DNA from: Solicola gregarius
GTDB taxonomy: Bacteria; Actinomycetota; Actinomycetes; Propionibacteriales; Nocardioidaceae
NCBI RefSeq assembly: GCF_025790165.1
Contig: NZ_CP094970.1
Span: 3,534,001-3,598,000, forward strand
DNA length: 64,000 nucleotides
Reading direction: 5' to 3'
This document shows positions 25,595 to 34,264 of the stretch, in pieces; positions within the stretch are counted from its first letter, which is position 1; each line of letters starts with the position of its first letter. The notes under the pieces were generated by a model. It searched no databases. It had not been told where the DNA came from and saw nothing but the letters and a program-made list of their open reading frames with translations. The position numbers and the translations under genes were made by a program.

Positions 25595-26620
25595 ATGGCC
25601 AACAGTCTCATCGGACGGGACATGGCCGTGGACCTCGGTACCGCGAACACGCTCGTGTACGTCCGGGGCCGCGGTGTCATGCTCAACGAGCCGTCCGTCG
25701 TCGCGCTCAACGCGCAGACCCGCGAGCTGCTGGCGGTCGGCAGCGAGGCGCGCCGGATGCTCGGGCGTACCCCCGAGGCGATCACCGCCATCCGACCGCT
25801 CAAGGACGGCGTGATCGCCGACTTCGAGTCCACCGAGCAGATGCTGCGGATGTTCATCCGGCAGGTGCACCGGCGGCGCTACCTCGCCAAGCCGCGGCTC
25901 GTCGTGTGCGTGCCCAGCGGCATCACCTCGGTCGAGCAGCGCGCCGTCAAGGAGGCCGGGTACGAGGCCGGCGCCCGCCGCGTGTACATCGTCGAGGAGC
26001 CGATGGCGGCCGCGATCGGGGCCGGGCTGCCCGTACACGAGGCCACCGGCAACATGATCGTCGACGTCGGCGGCGGCACGACCGAGGTAGCGGTCATCTC
26101 GCTCGGCGGCATCGTGACGAGCATGTCGATCCGTACGGCCGGCGACGAGCTCGACCAGGCGATCATCTCGTGGTTCAAGAAGGAGTACTCGCTGATGGTC
26201 GGCGAGCGCACCGCAGAGGAGATCAAGGTCGCGGTCGGCTCGGCGTTCCCGTTGTCGGAGGAGCCCGAGGCGGAGATCCGCGGCCGCGACATGGTCAGCG
26301 GGCTGCCACGTACCGTCTCGGTCTCGAGTGCCGAGGTACGTCAGGCGATGGAGGAGTCGCTGCACGACATCATCGACGCCGTGCGTACGACCCTCGACAA
26401 GACGCCCCCCGAGCTCGCGGGCGACATCATGGACCGCGGGCTGGTGCTCACCGGCGGCGGCGCGCTGCTGCGCGGACTCGACGAGCGGCTACGACACGAG
26501 ACCGGGATGCCGGTCCACGTCGCCGACGATCCGCTCCACTCGGTCGCCATGGGCGCCGGCAAGTGCGTCGAGGAGTTCGAGGCGCTGCAGCAGGTTCTCG
26601 TCTCGGAGCCGCGGCGGTAG
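25595..26620 (+). CDS. mreB: Rod shape-determining protein MreB
   Basis: Actin-like ATPase that forms membrane-bound filaments and guides the elongation machinery. It has 341 residues. Phosphate 1 motif: AVDLGTANTLVYV; phosphate 2: MIVDVGGGTTEVAVISLGG; adenosine motif: LVLTGGGALLRGLDERL. It heads the mreBCD-mrdA-rodA operon, with mreC 2 bases after its stop. ATG at 25595 has no ribosome site; TAGCCT (25583-25588) lies 6 bases upstream, fitting a leaderless promoter. Confidence 0.97.
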   Translation: MANSLIGRDMAVDLGTANTLVYVRGRGVMLNEPSVVALNAQTRELLAVGSEARRMLGRTPEAITAIRPLKDGVIADFESTEQMLRMFIRQVHRRRYLAKPRLVVCVPSGITSVEQRAVKEAGYEAGARRVYIVEEPMAAAIGAGLPVHEATGNMIVDVGGGTTEVAVISLGGIVTSMSIRTAGDELDQAIISWFKKEYSLMVGERTAEEIKVAVGSAFPLSEEPEAEIRGRDMVSGLPRTVSVSSAEVRQAMEESLHDIIDAVRTTLDKTPPELAGDIMDRGLVLTGGGALLRGLDERLRHETGMPVHVADDPLHSVAMGAGKCVEEFEALQQVLVSEPRR

Positions 26621-26622
26621 CC

Positions 26623-27507
26623 ATGCGCAACCACAGAGACGACGAGCGCGCGCGGACGATCCTTGTGCTGCTCGTGCTCGCCTCGATCAGCGTGATCAGC
26701 ATCGACGCGGGTTCGGGGTCGGACTCCCCGGTCGATCCCGTTCGTACGGCGACCGGCTCCGTCGTGGGCCCCGTGCAGTCCGGGTTCTCCGCGGCGACCC
26801 GACCCATGCGCGATCTCGGCGACACCTTCACCTCCGACGAGACGCTGCGCGATGAGAACACCGCACTCGAGAAGGAGAATGCCGAGCTGCGGTCGCGTCT
26901 CCGCAGCGCGGGGGCCGACACCGCCCGGGCGAGTGAGCTCGAGCGGGTCAACCGGGTGGCGCGGGAGGCGGGGTTCGAGACCGTCAGCGCGAATGTCGTC
27001 GGCTACGAGTCGGCTCAGTCGTTCGGCCGTACCGTGACGATCGACGAGGGCACTGCGTCTGGCATCACCAACGACATGACCGTGCTGAACTCCGACGGAC
27101 TGGTAGGTCGGGTGGTCGACGCGTCGCCCAACAACGCCACCGTGCTGCTGATCATCGACTCCGACTCCGTTGTCGGCGGGCGTCTCGGTTCGTCGATGGA
27201 GCTCGGCTTCCTCACCGGCGACGGCGATCTGTCGGGCGATGCGCGGCTGTCGATGGATGCACTCGACGAGACCGCGAAACCCGAGAAGGGCGACTCCGTC
27301 GTCACCTGGGGCTCGCGCAAGGGCGTCCCGTACGTCGCGGGCGTGCCGATCGGCGAGGTGGCAGACGTCGACACCGATCCGCGCAACCAGTCGAGTACGG
27401 CGCGCGTCGAGCCGTATGTGGACTTCTCCGCACTCGACGTCGTGACGGTCGTCGTCGGCTCCGGAGCGAGCGACGACAAGACCGAGGCGGCAGGGGAGGA
27501 GAGGTAG
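26623..27507 (+). CDS. mreC: Rod shape-determining protein MreC
   Basis: Single-pass membrane protein whose extracytoplasmic part organises PBP2-RodA. It has 294 residues: a cytoplasmic start, a transmembrane helix (ARTILVLLVLASISVISID, ~10-28), a coiled coil (~75-110, NTALEKENAELRSRLRSAG), and the beta-rich MreC domain with VVDASPNNATVLLIIDSDS and PVGEV-like VPIGEVADVDTD. ATG at 26623 lies 2 bases after the mreB stop. The C-terminal tail is short and charged. Confidence 0.95.
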   Translation: MRNHRDDERARTILVLLVLASISVISIDAGSGSDSPVDPVRTATGSVVGPVQSGFSAATRPMRDLGDTFTSDETLRDENTALEKENAELRSRLRSAGADTARASELERVNRVAREAGFETVSANVVGYESAQSFGRTVTIDEGTASGITNDMTVLNSDGLVGRVVDASPNNATVLLIIDSDSVVGGRLGSSMELGFLTGDGDLSGDARLSMDALDETAKPEKGDSVVTWGSRKGVPYVAGVPIGEVADVDTDPRNQSSTARVEPYVDFSALDVVTVVVGSGASDDKTEAAGEER

Positions 27508-27510
27508 GTC

Positions 27511-28023
27511 GTGTCTCGCACCGCCGCCGCTCTCGCGCTGCTCGTGGCCGCGCTGACCCTGCAGGTCGGTCTGTTCCCGCAGCTGTCCATCGCCGGAGTC
27601 GTCCCGAACCTCGCGCTGCTCGTGGTGATCGGCGCGGCGATCGTACGCGGACCGCAGTACGCCGCGGTGCTGGGCTTCGCGGCCGGACTCATGGTCGATC
27701 TCGCACCGCCGTCCGACCACGTCGCGGGCCGCTGGGCGCTCGCGTTCGTGATCGCCGGTTACCTCGCGGGTCTCGTACGGCGGGATGCGCAGGAGTCTGC
27801 GGTTGCGGCGATCGCGACCGTCGCCGGCTGCTCGTTCGTCGCGACATCGCTGTTCGCGCTCAGCGGCCTACTGCTCGGCGACGACGGCGTGACCGTGGAG
27901 CGCGTCTTCACGGTCGTACCGCTCGGTGTGCTGTACGACGTGCTCCTCGCACCCGTCGTGCTGCCGCTTGTCATTGCGGCGTTCCGGCGACTCGACCCGC
28001 GTCCGATGGAGGCGGTGCGATGA
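27511..28023 (+). CDS. mreD: Rod shape-determining protein MreD
   Basis: A 170-residue integral membrane protein with five or six hydrophobic segments (AAALALLVAALTLQVGLFPQ, LALLVVIGAAIVRGP, AAVLGFAAGLMVDLAPPSD and others). It completes the MreBCD complex. GTG at 27511 follows GGGGAGGAGAGG at the mreC end; mrdA begins 40 bases after its stop. The motif GLMVDLAPP corresponds to the usual GllvDl-P of MreD proteins. Confidence 0.92.
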   Translation: MSRTAAALALLVAALTLQVGLFPQLSIAGVVPNLALLVVIGAAIVRGPQYAAVLGFAAGLMVDLAPPSDHVAGRWALAFVIAGYLAGLVRRDAQESAVAAIATVAGCSFVATSLFALSGLLLGDDGVTVERVFTVVPLGVLYDVLLAPVVLPLVIAAFRRLDPRPMEAVR

Positions 28024-28063
28024 GCGGCGAAGCGAGCGTGCGACCGAACGCGAGGGTCGACCG

Positions 28064-30171
28064 ATGAACAGCGTGCTGCGTGGGCGGCTCATCGTCGTGC
28101 ACGTGCTGGTGCTGTCGCTGTTCAGCACCCTGTTCGCGCGATTGTGGTACGTCCAGGTCGTGGGTGGCGAGGAGTACCAGGCCAAGGCCGCGAGCAATGC
28201 CGTGCGTGATGTCATCGAGCAGCCCCCGCGCGGTTTGATCGTCGACGACATGGGCCGCCCGATCGCGGCGAACCGCACGTCCTGGGTCGTCACGGTCGAC
28301 CGCGACCTCCTCGACGACGTGTCCGATGGCGAGCGCCGCGACGTACTCGAGCGGCTGGCGAAGCTCATCGACCTTTCGGCTAAGGAGATCGAGGAACGCA
28401 CCGCACTGTGCGGCACCGACGGCGCCCCGAAGCCGCCGCGCTGCTGGAACGGGTCACCGTACGAGCCGGTGCCGGTTGCGAAGGACGTTCCGCAGGGCAC
28501 CGCCGTCGCGATCCAGGAGCGGGCCGAGGAGTTTCCGGGCGTCGCTGCCGAGCAGCGAAGCGTGCGCGCGTACCCGAGTCCGTTCGGCATCAACGCCGCG
28601 CATGTACTCGGCTACCTCACACCGATCACCGGTGACGAGTACGACGACGCGCGCAACGACGATGTCGACAGCCTCAATGCGTCCTCGGTCGTCGGCCGTT
28701 CGGGGCTCGAAAGTACGCCTATGACAAGTACCTGCGGGGGATGCCCGGCACCGACGGCAAGACCGTCGATGCGATGGGCCGAGTCATCGGCGCCGACGAG
28801 GGCACACCCGCCAGGCCCGGCGACACGCTCGTCACGAGCCTCGATGCACGCGTACAGGCGGTCGTCGAACGCCAGCTGCACAAGGCGATCATGACCGCAC
28901 GGCGTACCCACGACGACATCACCGGGCGCAACTTCGAGGCATCGTCGGGCGCGATGATCGTCATGGACCCGAACGACGGTCGTGTCGTCGCGATGGCGAG
29001 CTACCCGACGTACGACCCGTCGGTCTGGGTCGACGGCATCGGTGACGACCAGCTCGACCACCTCTACTCGAAGAAGGCCGGCGAACCCTTGCTGTCGCGC
29101 CCGACCCAGGCCCAGCTGTCGCCGGGGTCGACGTGGAAGCCGTTCATGACCGCCGGCGCGCTCACCCACGGATTCAGCACCGACACCCGTCTCAACTGCT
29201 CGAACTCGTTCCAGGTCGGCAACCAGAACTTCGAGAACTACGAGTCTGAGGCGTACGGGATGATCGGGTTCGACAAGGCGCTCCAGGTGTCCTGCAACAC
29301 CTTCTTCTACCGAGTGGGCTACGAGCTGTGGTTGCGTGCCGGCGGCGAGTCCAAGGGTGCGGACGCCGATGCGGTGCTGGCCGACATGGCGCGCAAGTTC
29401 GGCATCGGCAAGGAGACTGGCATCGACCTGCCCGGCGAGGCCGACGGGCGCGTCGCCGACCCCGCCTGGAAGCAGGCGTACTACGAGGAGATGAAGGGCT
29501 ACTACTGCAAGCGCGACAAGCGCCTCAGCAAGACCGACCCGAACAGCTTCCAAGCGCTGTACGCGCACGAGTTCTGCCTCGAGGGCAACCAGTACCGCGC
29601 GGGTGATGCCGTCAACTTCGTGATCGGTCAGGGTGACACGATCCTGACGCCGATCCAGCTCACCGTTGCCTACTCAACGCTCGCCAACGGCGGCACGGTG
29701 TGGAAGCCGCGGGTCGGGAAGGCCGTTGTCGACCCGTCCGGCAGGCTGGTGCGCAAGATCAAGCCGGAGAAGGTGCGCGACGTACCCGTATCAGCGGCGA
29801 ACCTTCGCTACATCGACCGCGCGTTGCAGGGCACCGCGCGGGTCGGTACGTACGCATGGAAGCTGGAGGGCTTCCCGCTCGACAAGGTGCACATCCGCGC
29901 GAAGACCGGCACGGCCGAGGTGCATGGTCGCCAGACGACCGGCTGGCTCGCGACGTACGACAAGAACTACGTCGTGGTCTCCATGATCGAGCAGGGCGGC
30001 ACCGGCTCGGGGTCATCGGGCGACGCCGTGCGGCACGTGTGGGAGGCGCTCTACGGCGTCAAGGGCGCGAAGGTCGACGGCGATGATGCCGCGATTCCCG
30101 GCACCTCGGCGCCGACGAAGCTCCCGGAGTTCCAACCCGACGGGACGATCGTCGCGCCAAGGGGGCAGTGA
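28064..30171 (+). pseudogene. mrdA: Penicillin-binding protein 2 (peptidoglycan transpeptidase), frameshifted in this sequence
   Basis: Elongation-specific transpeptidase that crosslinks peptidoglycan with RodA. It would be 702 residues if one base is restored. Order: N-terminal membrane helix (IVVHVLVLSLFSTLFARLWY), PBP dimerisation domain with PPRGLIVDDMGRPIA, then transpeptidase domain with SPGSTWKPFM (Ser of SxxK), SCNTF (SxN) and AKTGTAEV (KTG). The frame breaks at SGLE/KYAYDKYLRGMPG: GAAAG at 28709-28713 would need one more A. In a normally essential gene this is most likely a sequence or assembly error in an A-run. rodA overlaps its stop (TGATG). Confidence 0.9.
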
Positions 30172-31378
30172 TGCACCGGTCGATGGCCGCCAAGAAGAAT
30201 CGTGACGACACGATCTGGTCGGGTCTCGACTGGGTGCTGATCGCCGCCGTCGCAGCTCTCACGGTCATCGGGGCACTGCTCGTGTGGTCGGCGACGTCCG
30301 GTCGCGATGAGCTCACCGGCGGCGACAGCACGACGTACCTCTCGAAGCAGGCGGTCAACATCGTCGTCGGTGCGGTGCTGGGTGGTCTGGTCGCGGCCAC
30401 CGACCACCGGTGGTTGCGGGTATGGGCGCCGGCGGTCTACCTCGGCTCCATCATCGGCCTGTTGCTGATCTACGTGCCGTCGATCGGGGCGACGATCAAC
30501 GGATCGCACTCCTGGCTGCTGATCGGCGGCCTGTCGATCCAGCCCGCGGAGTTCGCGAAGTTCGGCGTCATCGTCGGTATGGCGCTGGTGCTCGCCGAGC
30601 GTACGGAGGGCGGCAACCGCGACGGCGTACGCGCCTCGGATCTCGTCCCTGCTCTCGTGATCGCCGCCGTTCCTGCTGCGCTGATCCTCGCGCAGCCGGA
30701 CCTCGGCACGCTGATGGTGCTGATCGCCGTCGTGTTCGGCGTACTGGTCGTGGCGGGTACCCCGAAGCGCTGGCTCGCCGGGCTGCTCGTGGTCGCCGCA
30801 GGGGTGATCGGGGCGGCGATCGTCTCGGGGGTGCTTTCGAGCAGTACCAGCTCGAGCGGTTCTCGGCGTTCACCGATCCCACGCTCGATCCGAGGGGCGC
30901 CGGATACAACACGATGCAGGCGCGGATCGCGATCGGCAACGGCGGGATGTTCGGCCAGGGGCTGTTCCACGGCTCGCAGACGCAGTCGGGGTTCGTACCC
31001 GAACAGCACACGGACTTCGTGTTCACCGTCGCCGGTGAGGAGCTGGGCCTGGTCGGTGCCGGTGTGGTGATCGCGTTGTTCGCCATCATCTTGTGGCGCG
31101 GGCTGCGGATCGCCCGGAACGCACACGACTTCTTCGGCCAGCTCGCCGCGGTCGGCATCGTGGTGTGGTTCGGCTTCCAGTCGTTCCAGAACATCGGGAT
31201 GTGCCTCGGCATCATGCCGGTGACCGGCGTACCGCTGCCGTTCGTTTCGTCGGGCGGCACGTCACTGTTCGCGTCGATGATGGCGATCGGGCTGTTGCTG
31301 AACATCCACCGGCGTACCGAGCAGCGGCACGGGCTCGGCGTGATCGTACGGTCGCGGCTGCAGCGCTCCCGCTTCTGA
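30171..31378 (+). pseudogene. rodA: Rod shape-determining protein RodA (peptidoglycan glycosyltransferase), frameshifted in this sequence
   Basis: SEDS-family polymerase that builds glycan strands for elongation with PBP2. It would be 402 residues with one base restored and has about ten hydrophobic segments. Family marks: DWVLIAAVAALTVIGALLVW, IQPAEFAKFGVIVGMA, QPDLGTLMVLIAVVF, then after the break QYQLERFSAF, AIGNGGMFGQGLF and PEQHTDFVFTVAGEELGLVG. The frame breaks at SGVL/FEQYQ: the TTT run at 30835-30837 would need one more T. As for mrdA, an error in a short homopolymer is the simplest reading. ATG at 30171 overlaps the mrdA stop and follows AAGGGGG. Confidence 0.9.
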
Positions 31379-31392
31379 CCTCCGCCCCGCAT

Positions 31393-31475
31393 CGCCGAGT
31401 CGTCGGTCCCGCAGTGGTGAGTCGTCGGTCTTGACGTGCAGGATCGACGGCTCGGCGGTGCAACTTCGACGACTC
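31393..31475. terminator. Interleaved inverted repeat between rodA and a convergent gene (element C, copy 1)
   Basis: CGCCGAGTCGTCGGTC (31393-31408) pairs with 31442-31457 with two G-U pairs, and a second unit GAGTCGTCG (31419-31427) pairs with CGACGACTC (31467-31475). Because the units are alike, alternative pairings are possible. The right end contains the TGA of the convergent TetR gene. A bidirectional terminator is inferred. Confidence 0.6.
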
Positions 31476-32079
31476 AGCGGGAGATGAAGGTCGACTCGAA
31501 CACGATGGTCAGCCGTTCGGTCGTCTGCTCGGCCGACCATCCACAGTCGTCGAGCAGCGTTTCGATGACGTCGTTGGAGATGAGTGCGAGCAGCATGTCC
31601 GCGCCGGACTCGACGGTCCAGTGCTCCGACAGCGCGTCCTCCTCGGCGATGCGCGTCAGCAGCCGCGTACAGACGCGACGTCGGTCGCGAATCGCTGTTG
31701 CCCAGTGTGTCGCGGCACCCTCGTCGTACCTGACCGCGCGGTAGATGGCATCCGACACCGGCAGGATGCGGGGTACGAACGTCGCGAGGAACCGCGCGAA
31801 CTCGTGTAGTGCCGTTGCGGCATCAGGTGCGTCGTCGATCGGCGCCATCGCCGCCCCGATGTCCTCGACCTCGTTGACGTAGTCGAACAACGCGTTGACC
31901 AGCTCGGGCTGCGACGCGAAGTGCAGGTAGACCGCCCGGCGCGACACTCCCGCGCGGTCGGCGACCGACGCCATCGTCATCGACTCGGGTCCGGCCTCCT
32001 CGACCAACGTCCGGGCGGCGTCCAGCAGGGCGGTTCGGGTACGCCTGCCGCGCGCGTTGACCGGTTCGGCTCGAGACAT
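31474..32079 (-). CDS. TetR family transcriptional regulator
   Basis: A 201-residue repressor. The N-terminal helix-turn-helix (about 12-60) reads RTRTALLDAARTLVEEAG, MASVADRAGVSRRAVYLHF and a variable ligand domain follows. It is divergent from an MFS exporter gene with a shared 103-base spacer holding a dyad, the classic layout of a local repressor. ATG at 32079 is preceded by AGAAGG at 8 bases; a GTG three codons earlier is less well placed. Its stop lies inside repeat C. Confidence 0.92.
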   Translation of the reverse strand: MSRAEPVNARGRRTRTALLDAARTLVEEAGPESMTMASVADRAGVSRRAVYLHFASQPELVNALFDYVNEVEDIGAAMAPIDDAPDAATALHEFARFLATFVPRILPVSDAIYRAVRYDEGAATHWATAIRDRRRVCTRLLTRIAEEDALSEHWTVESGADMLLALISNDVIETLLDDCGWSAEQTTERLTIVFESTFISR

Positions 32080-32134
32080 CGAGAGCACCTTCTCATCGCT
32101 GTGCCGGCGAGTCCAGGAAATAACTTCACGATGT

Positions 32135-32157
32135 GTGCAGTTGTACGTAAACTACAC
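32135..32157. promoter_or_regulatory. Candidate TetR operator between divergent genes
   Basis: GTGCAGTT (32135-32142) and AACTACAC (32150-32157) are inverted with one mismatch around GTACGTA. This lies between the TetR gene and the MFS gene, in an AT-richer stretch than the flanks. Confidence 0.5.
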
Positions 32158-32182
32158 GAGTTGTGAACTTACTGGAGGGGTC

Positions 32183-33586
32183 GTGAACACGAGAGATACG
32201 CGCACCGAAGAGCCACCCAATCGCTGGTCGGTCGTCGTCGCGATGGGGCTCGTCATCTTCATGGCGACCCTCGACATGAGTGTCGTCAATGTGGCGCTGC
32301 CGGTGATCGAGGACGAATACGGCGTCGGTACCGAGGCGAGCCAATGGGTGATCCTCGGCTACCTGCTGCCGCTGATCGCCGTGACCCTGCCGAGCGGGCG
32401 CTATCTGGACCGCGCGGGTACGCGGGCGACGATGCTGCTCTCCGTCGGCGGGTTCGCGCTGAGCAGCGTCGCCGTCGGGTTGGCGCCGAGCCTCGGGCTC
32501 ATCATCGGGGCGCGCGCGGCGCAAGGCGCGTTCGCGGGAGTGCTGTTCGCGCTGCTTCCCGTCGTCGTCACCGGAGCCGTACGGCCGCAGGCTCGGGGCC
32601 GCGCGATGGCGGTCGCGATCACGCTCGGCCCGCTGGGCTCCGTTGCCGGCCCGGTCGTCGGAGGCGTCCTCGTCGACACCTGGGGATGGCCCTGGATCTT
32701 CTGGGTCAACCTGCCGGTCGCGCTCGCGGTCATGTACGTCGCGGCGACCCGCATGGATGCCGACGGCGGACTCAACAGCCCGGCCCGGTCGCTGTACGTC
32801 GAGACCGCGGTCGTCGGTTTCGCCGGCTCCGCGGTCCTGCTCGGGTTGACGTTCGCCGCCGACGGACAGCTCGCGTGGCTCGGACTCACGGTCGTCGCGG
32901 GCCCGGCGCTGTTCGCGTGGTACCGCATACCGGGCAGTCGTACGACGATCGGGGCACTGCGCCGAACGACGGTCGCGTACGCCCACCTCGGGCTCGCCGC
33001 GGCCGCGACAGCGAACGCCGCGCTGCTCTTCCTGATGCCGTTCTTCACCATGCGGGTGCTGGACATGAGCGCCGCGGAGACCGGGCTCGCCATTCTCGCG
33101 TTCCCGGCGGCGACCGCCGTTGTCGGTCCGCTCGCGGGAGTTCTCACCGACGGGTGGGGCGCGGCGCGTACGGCGGCCGTTGGTAGCGCGATTCTCGTCG
33201 CCGGGCTCGCATCGCTCGTCCCACTGTCGGCGAGCTGGTCGGCGGCGGACATCGCCTGGCGCCTCGCGGTGACCGGGGCCGGAATGGGCCTGTTCTTCGG
33301 GCCCAACATGACGCAGCTGATGGCGGCGGCGCCACCCGAGCTCGTCGGCACGGTCGGCGCGACCAGCAGCTTGGTCCGCGAGCTCGGGTTCTTGCTCGGT
33401 CCGACCCTCGTCACCGCCGCGTGGACGCTCGCGGGAGACGGGGCCGCCGGCCTTCGCGTCGCGGCGGTCGTACCGGCGGCGATCGGCGTCGGGGCGATCG
33501 GCGCCGCGGTGTTGCTGCTGCGACCCACCCGCTCGGCACAGGTTCCAGAAGAGGCAAGTCAGAAACCAATGGAGGAGATCCGATGA
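32183..33586 (+). CDS. MFS transporter, DHA2 family drug exporter-like
   Basis: A 467-residue exporter with 14 predicted membrane segments. It has DHA2-type marks: FMATLDMSVVNVALPVIED at TM1, WVILGYLLPLIAVTLPSGRY in TM2, GARAAQGAFAGVLFALLPVV in TM4 and GPLGSVAGPVVGGVLVDTWG in TM5 (motif C). GTG at 32183 has GGAGGGG before it. It overlaps wrbA by four bases (ATGA). The neighbouring TetR probably represses both. The substrate is unknown. Confidence 0.92.
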   Translation: MNTRDTRTEEPPNRWSVVVAMGLVIFMATLDMSVVNVALPVIEDEYGVGTEASQWVILGYLLPLIAVTLPSGRYLDRAGTRATMLLSVGGFALSSVAVGLAPSLGLIIGARAAQGAFAGVLFALLPVVVTGAVRPQARGRAMAVAITLGPLGSVAGPVVGGVLVDTWGWPWIFWVNLPVALAVMYVAATRMDADGGLNSPARSLYVETAVVGFAGSAVLLGLTFAADGQLAWLGLTVVAGPALFAWYRIPGSRTTIGALRRTTVAYAHLGLAAAATANAALLFLMPFFTMRVLDMSAAETGLAILAFPAATAVVGPLAGVLTDGWGAARTAAVGSAILVAGLASLVPLSASWSAADIAWRLAVTGAGMGLFFGPNMTQLMAAAPPELVGTVGATSSLVRELGFLLGPTLVTAAWTLAGDGAAGLRVAAVVPAAIGVGAIGAAVLLLRPTRSAQVPEEASQKPMEEIR

Positions 33587-34194
33587 CCGATGTCAACGCC
33601 ACGATCGTCTACTACAGCTCGACCGGAAGCGTGCATGCGCTCGCCGAGGCCGCTGCGGAGGGCGCCGAGAAGGCGGGCGCGCGCGTACGACTGCGCAAGG
33701 TCGCCGAGCTGGCACCCGCAGAGGCGATCGCCGAGCATGACCACTGGCAGGCGCACGTCGAGCGTACGAACGACGTCGCCGAGGTGCGCATCGAGGACGT
33801 CGAGTGGGCCGATGCCGTGCTGTTTGGTACGCCGACGCGGTACGGCATGGTCGCGAGCCAGCTGAAGCAGTTCATCGACTCGACGGGATCGTCGTGGCGC
33901 GAAGGGCGCCTCGCGGACAAGGTCTACGGTGCGTTCGTCTCGACGGCTACGGCGCACGGTGGTCACGAGAGCACCCTGCTGTCGCTGTACACCGTCTTCG
34001 CCCATTGGGGCGGCGTGATCGTGCCGCCGGGATACACCGACCCGATCCAGTTCGCGACCGGAAACCCGTACGGCGCCTCGCACCTGGCCGTCCAGGGCGC
34101 CGGCCCGGGCGAGGTCGAGCTGGACGCCGCCCGCTACCAGGCACGCCGCGCGGTCGAGACCGCCGCGGCCCTGCGCTCCGGCCGCCGAACCTGA
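33583..34194 (+). CDS. wrbA: NAD(P)H:quinone oxidoreductase, WrbA-type flavodoxin-fold protein
   Basis: A 203-residue flavoprotein of the WrbA family that reduces quinones by two electrons, avoiding semiquinone radicals. FMN phosphate loop: VYYSSTGSVHALAEAAAEGA; further WrbA marks are WADAVLFGTPTRYGMVASQL, STATAHGGHESTLLSLY and PPGYTDP. The ATG overlaps the MFS stop (ATGA) and follows GGAGGAG. Its coupling to an exporter under a TetR repressor suggests a response to quinone-like or redox-active compounds. Confidence 0.92.
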   Translation: MTDVNATIVYYSSTGSVHALAEAAAEGAEKAGARVRLRKVAELAPAEAIAEHDHWQAHVERTNDVAEVRIEDVEWADAVLFGTPTRYGMVASQLKQFIDSTGSSWREGRLADKVYGAFVSTATAHGGHESTLLSLYTVFAHWGGVIVPPGYTDPIQFATGNPYGASHLAVQGAGPGEVELDAARYQARRAVETAAALRSGRRT

Positions 34195-34206
34195 CCCCCG
34201 ATCACC

Positions 34207-34264
34207 GAGTCGTCGGTCCCGCACCGCCGACCCAGTCAGTCTTGCAGTGCAGGATCGACGACTC
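34207..34264. terminator. Inverted repeat between convergent genes (element C, copy 2)
   Basis: GAGTCGTCGGTCCCGCAC (34207-34224) pairs with 34247-34264 over 18 nt, with one G-U pair and one mismatch. The unit is the same as at 31393-31475. The right arm holds the TGA of the convergent MFS gene. Probable bidirectional terminator. Confidence 0.65.

Noticed and set aside
27490-27507. GGGGAGGAGAGG at the mreC end as another unit of repeat A
   Set aside because: It lacks the TTCTGGCCC half and any inverted partner; it is better explained as the mreD ribosome-binding site.
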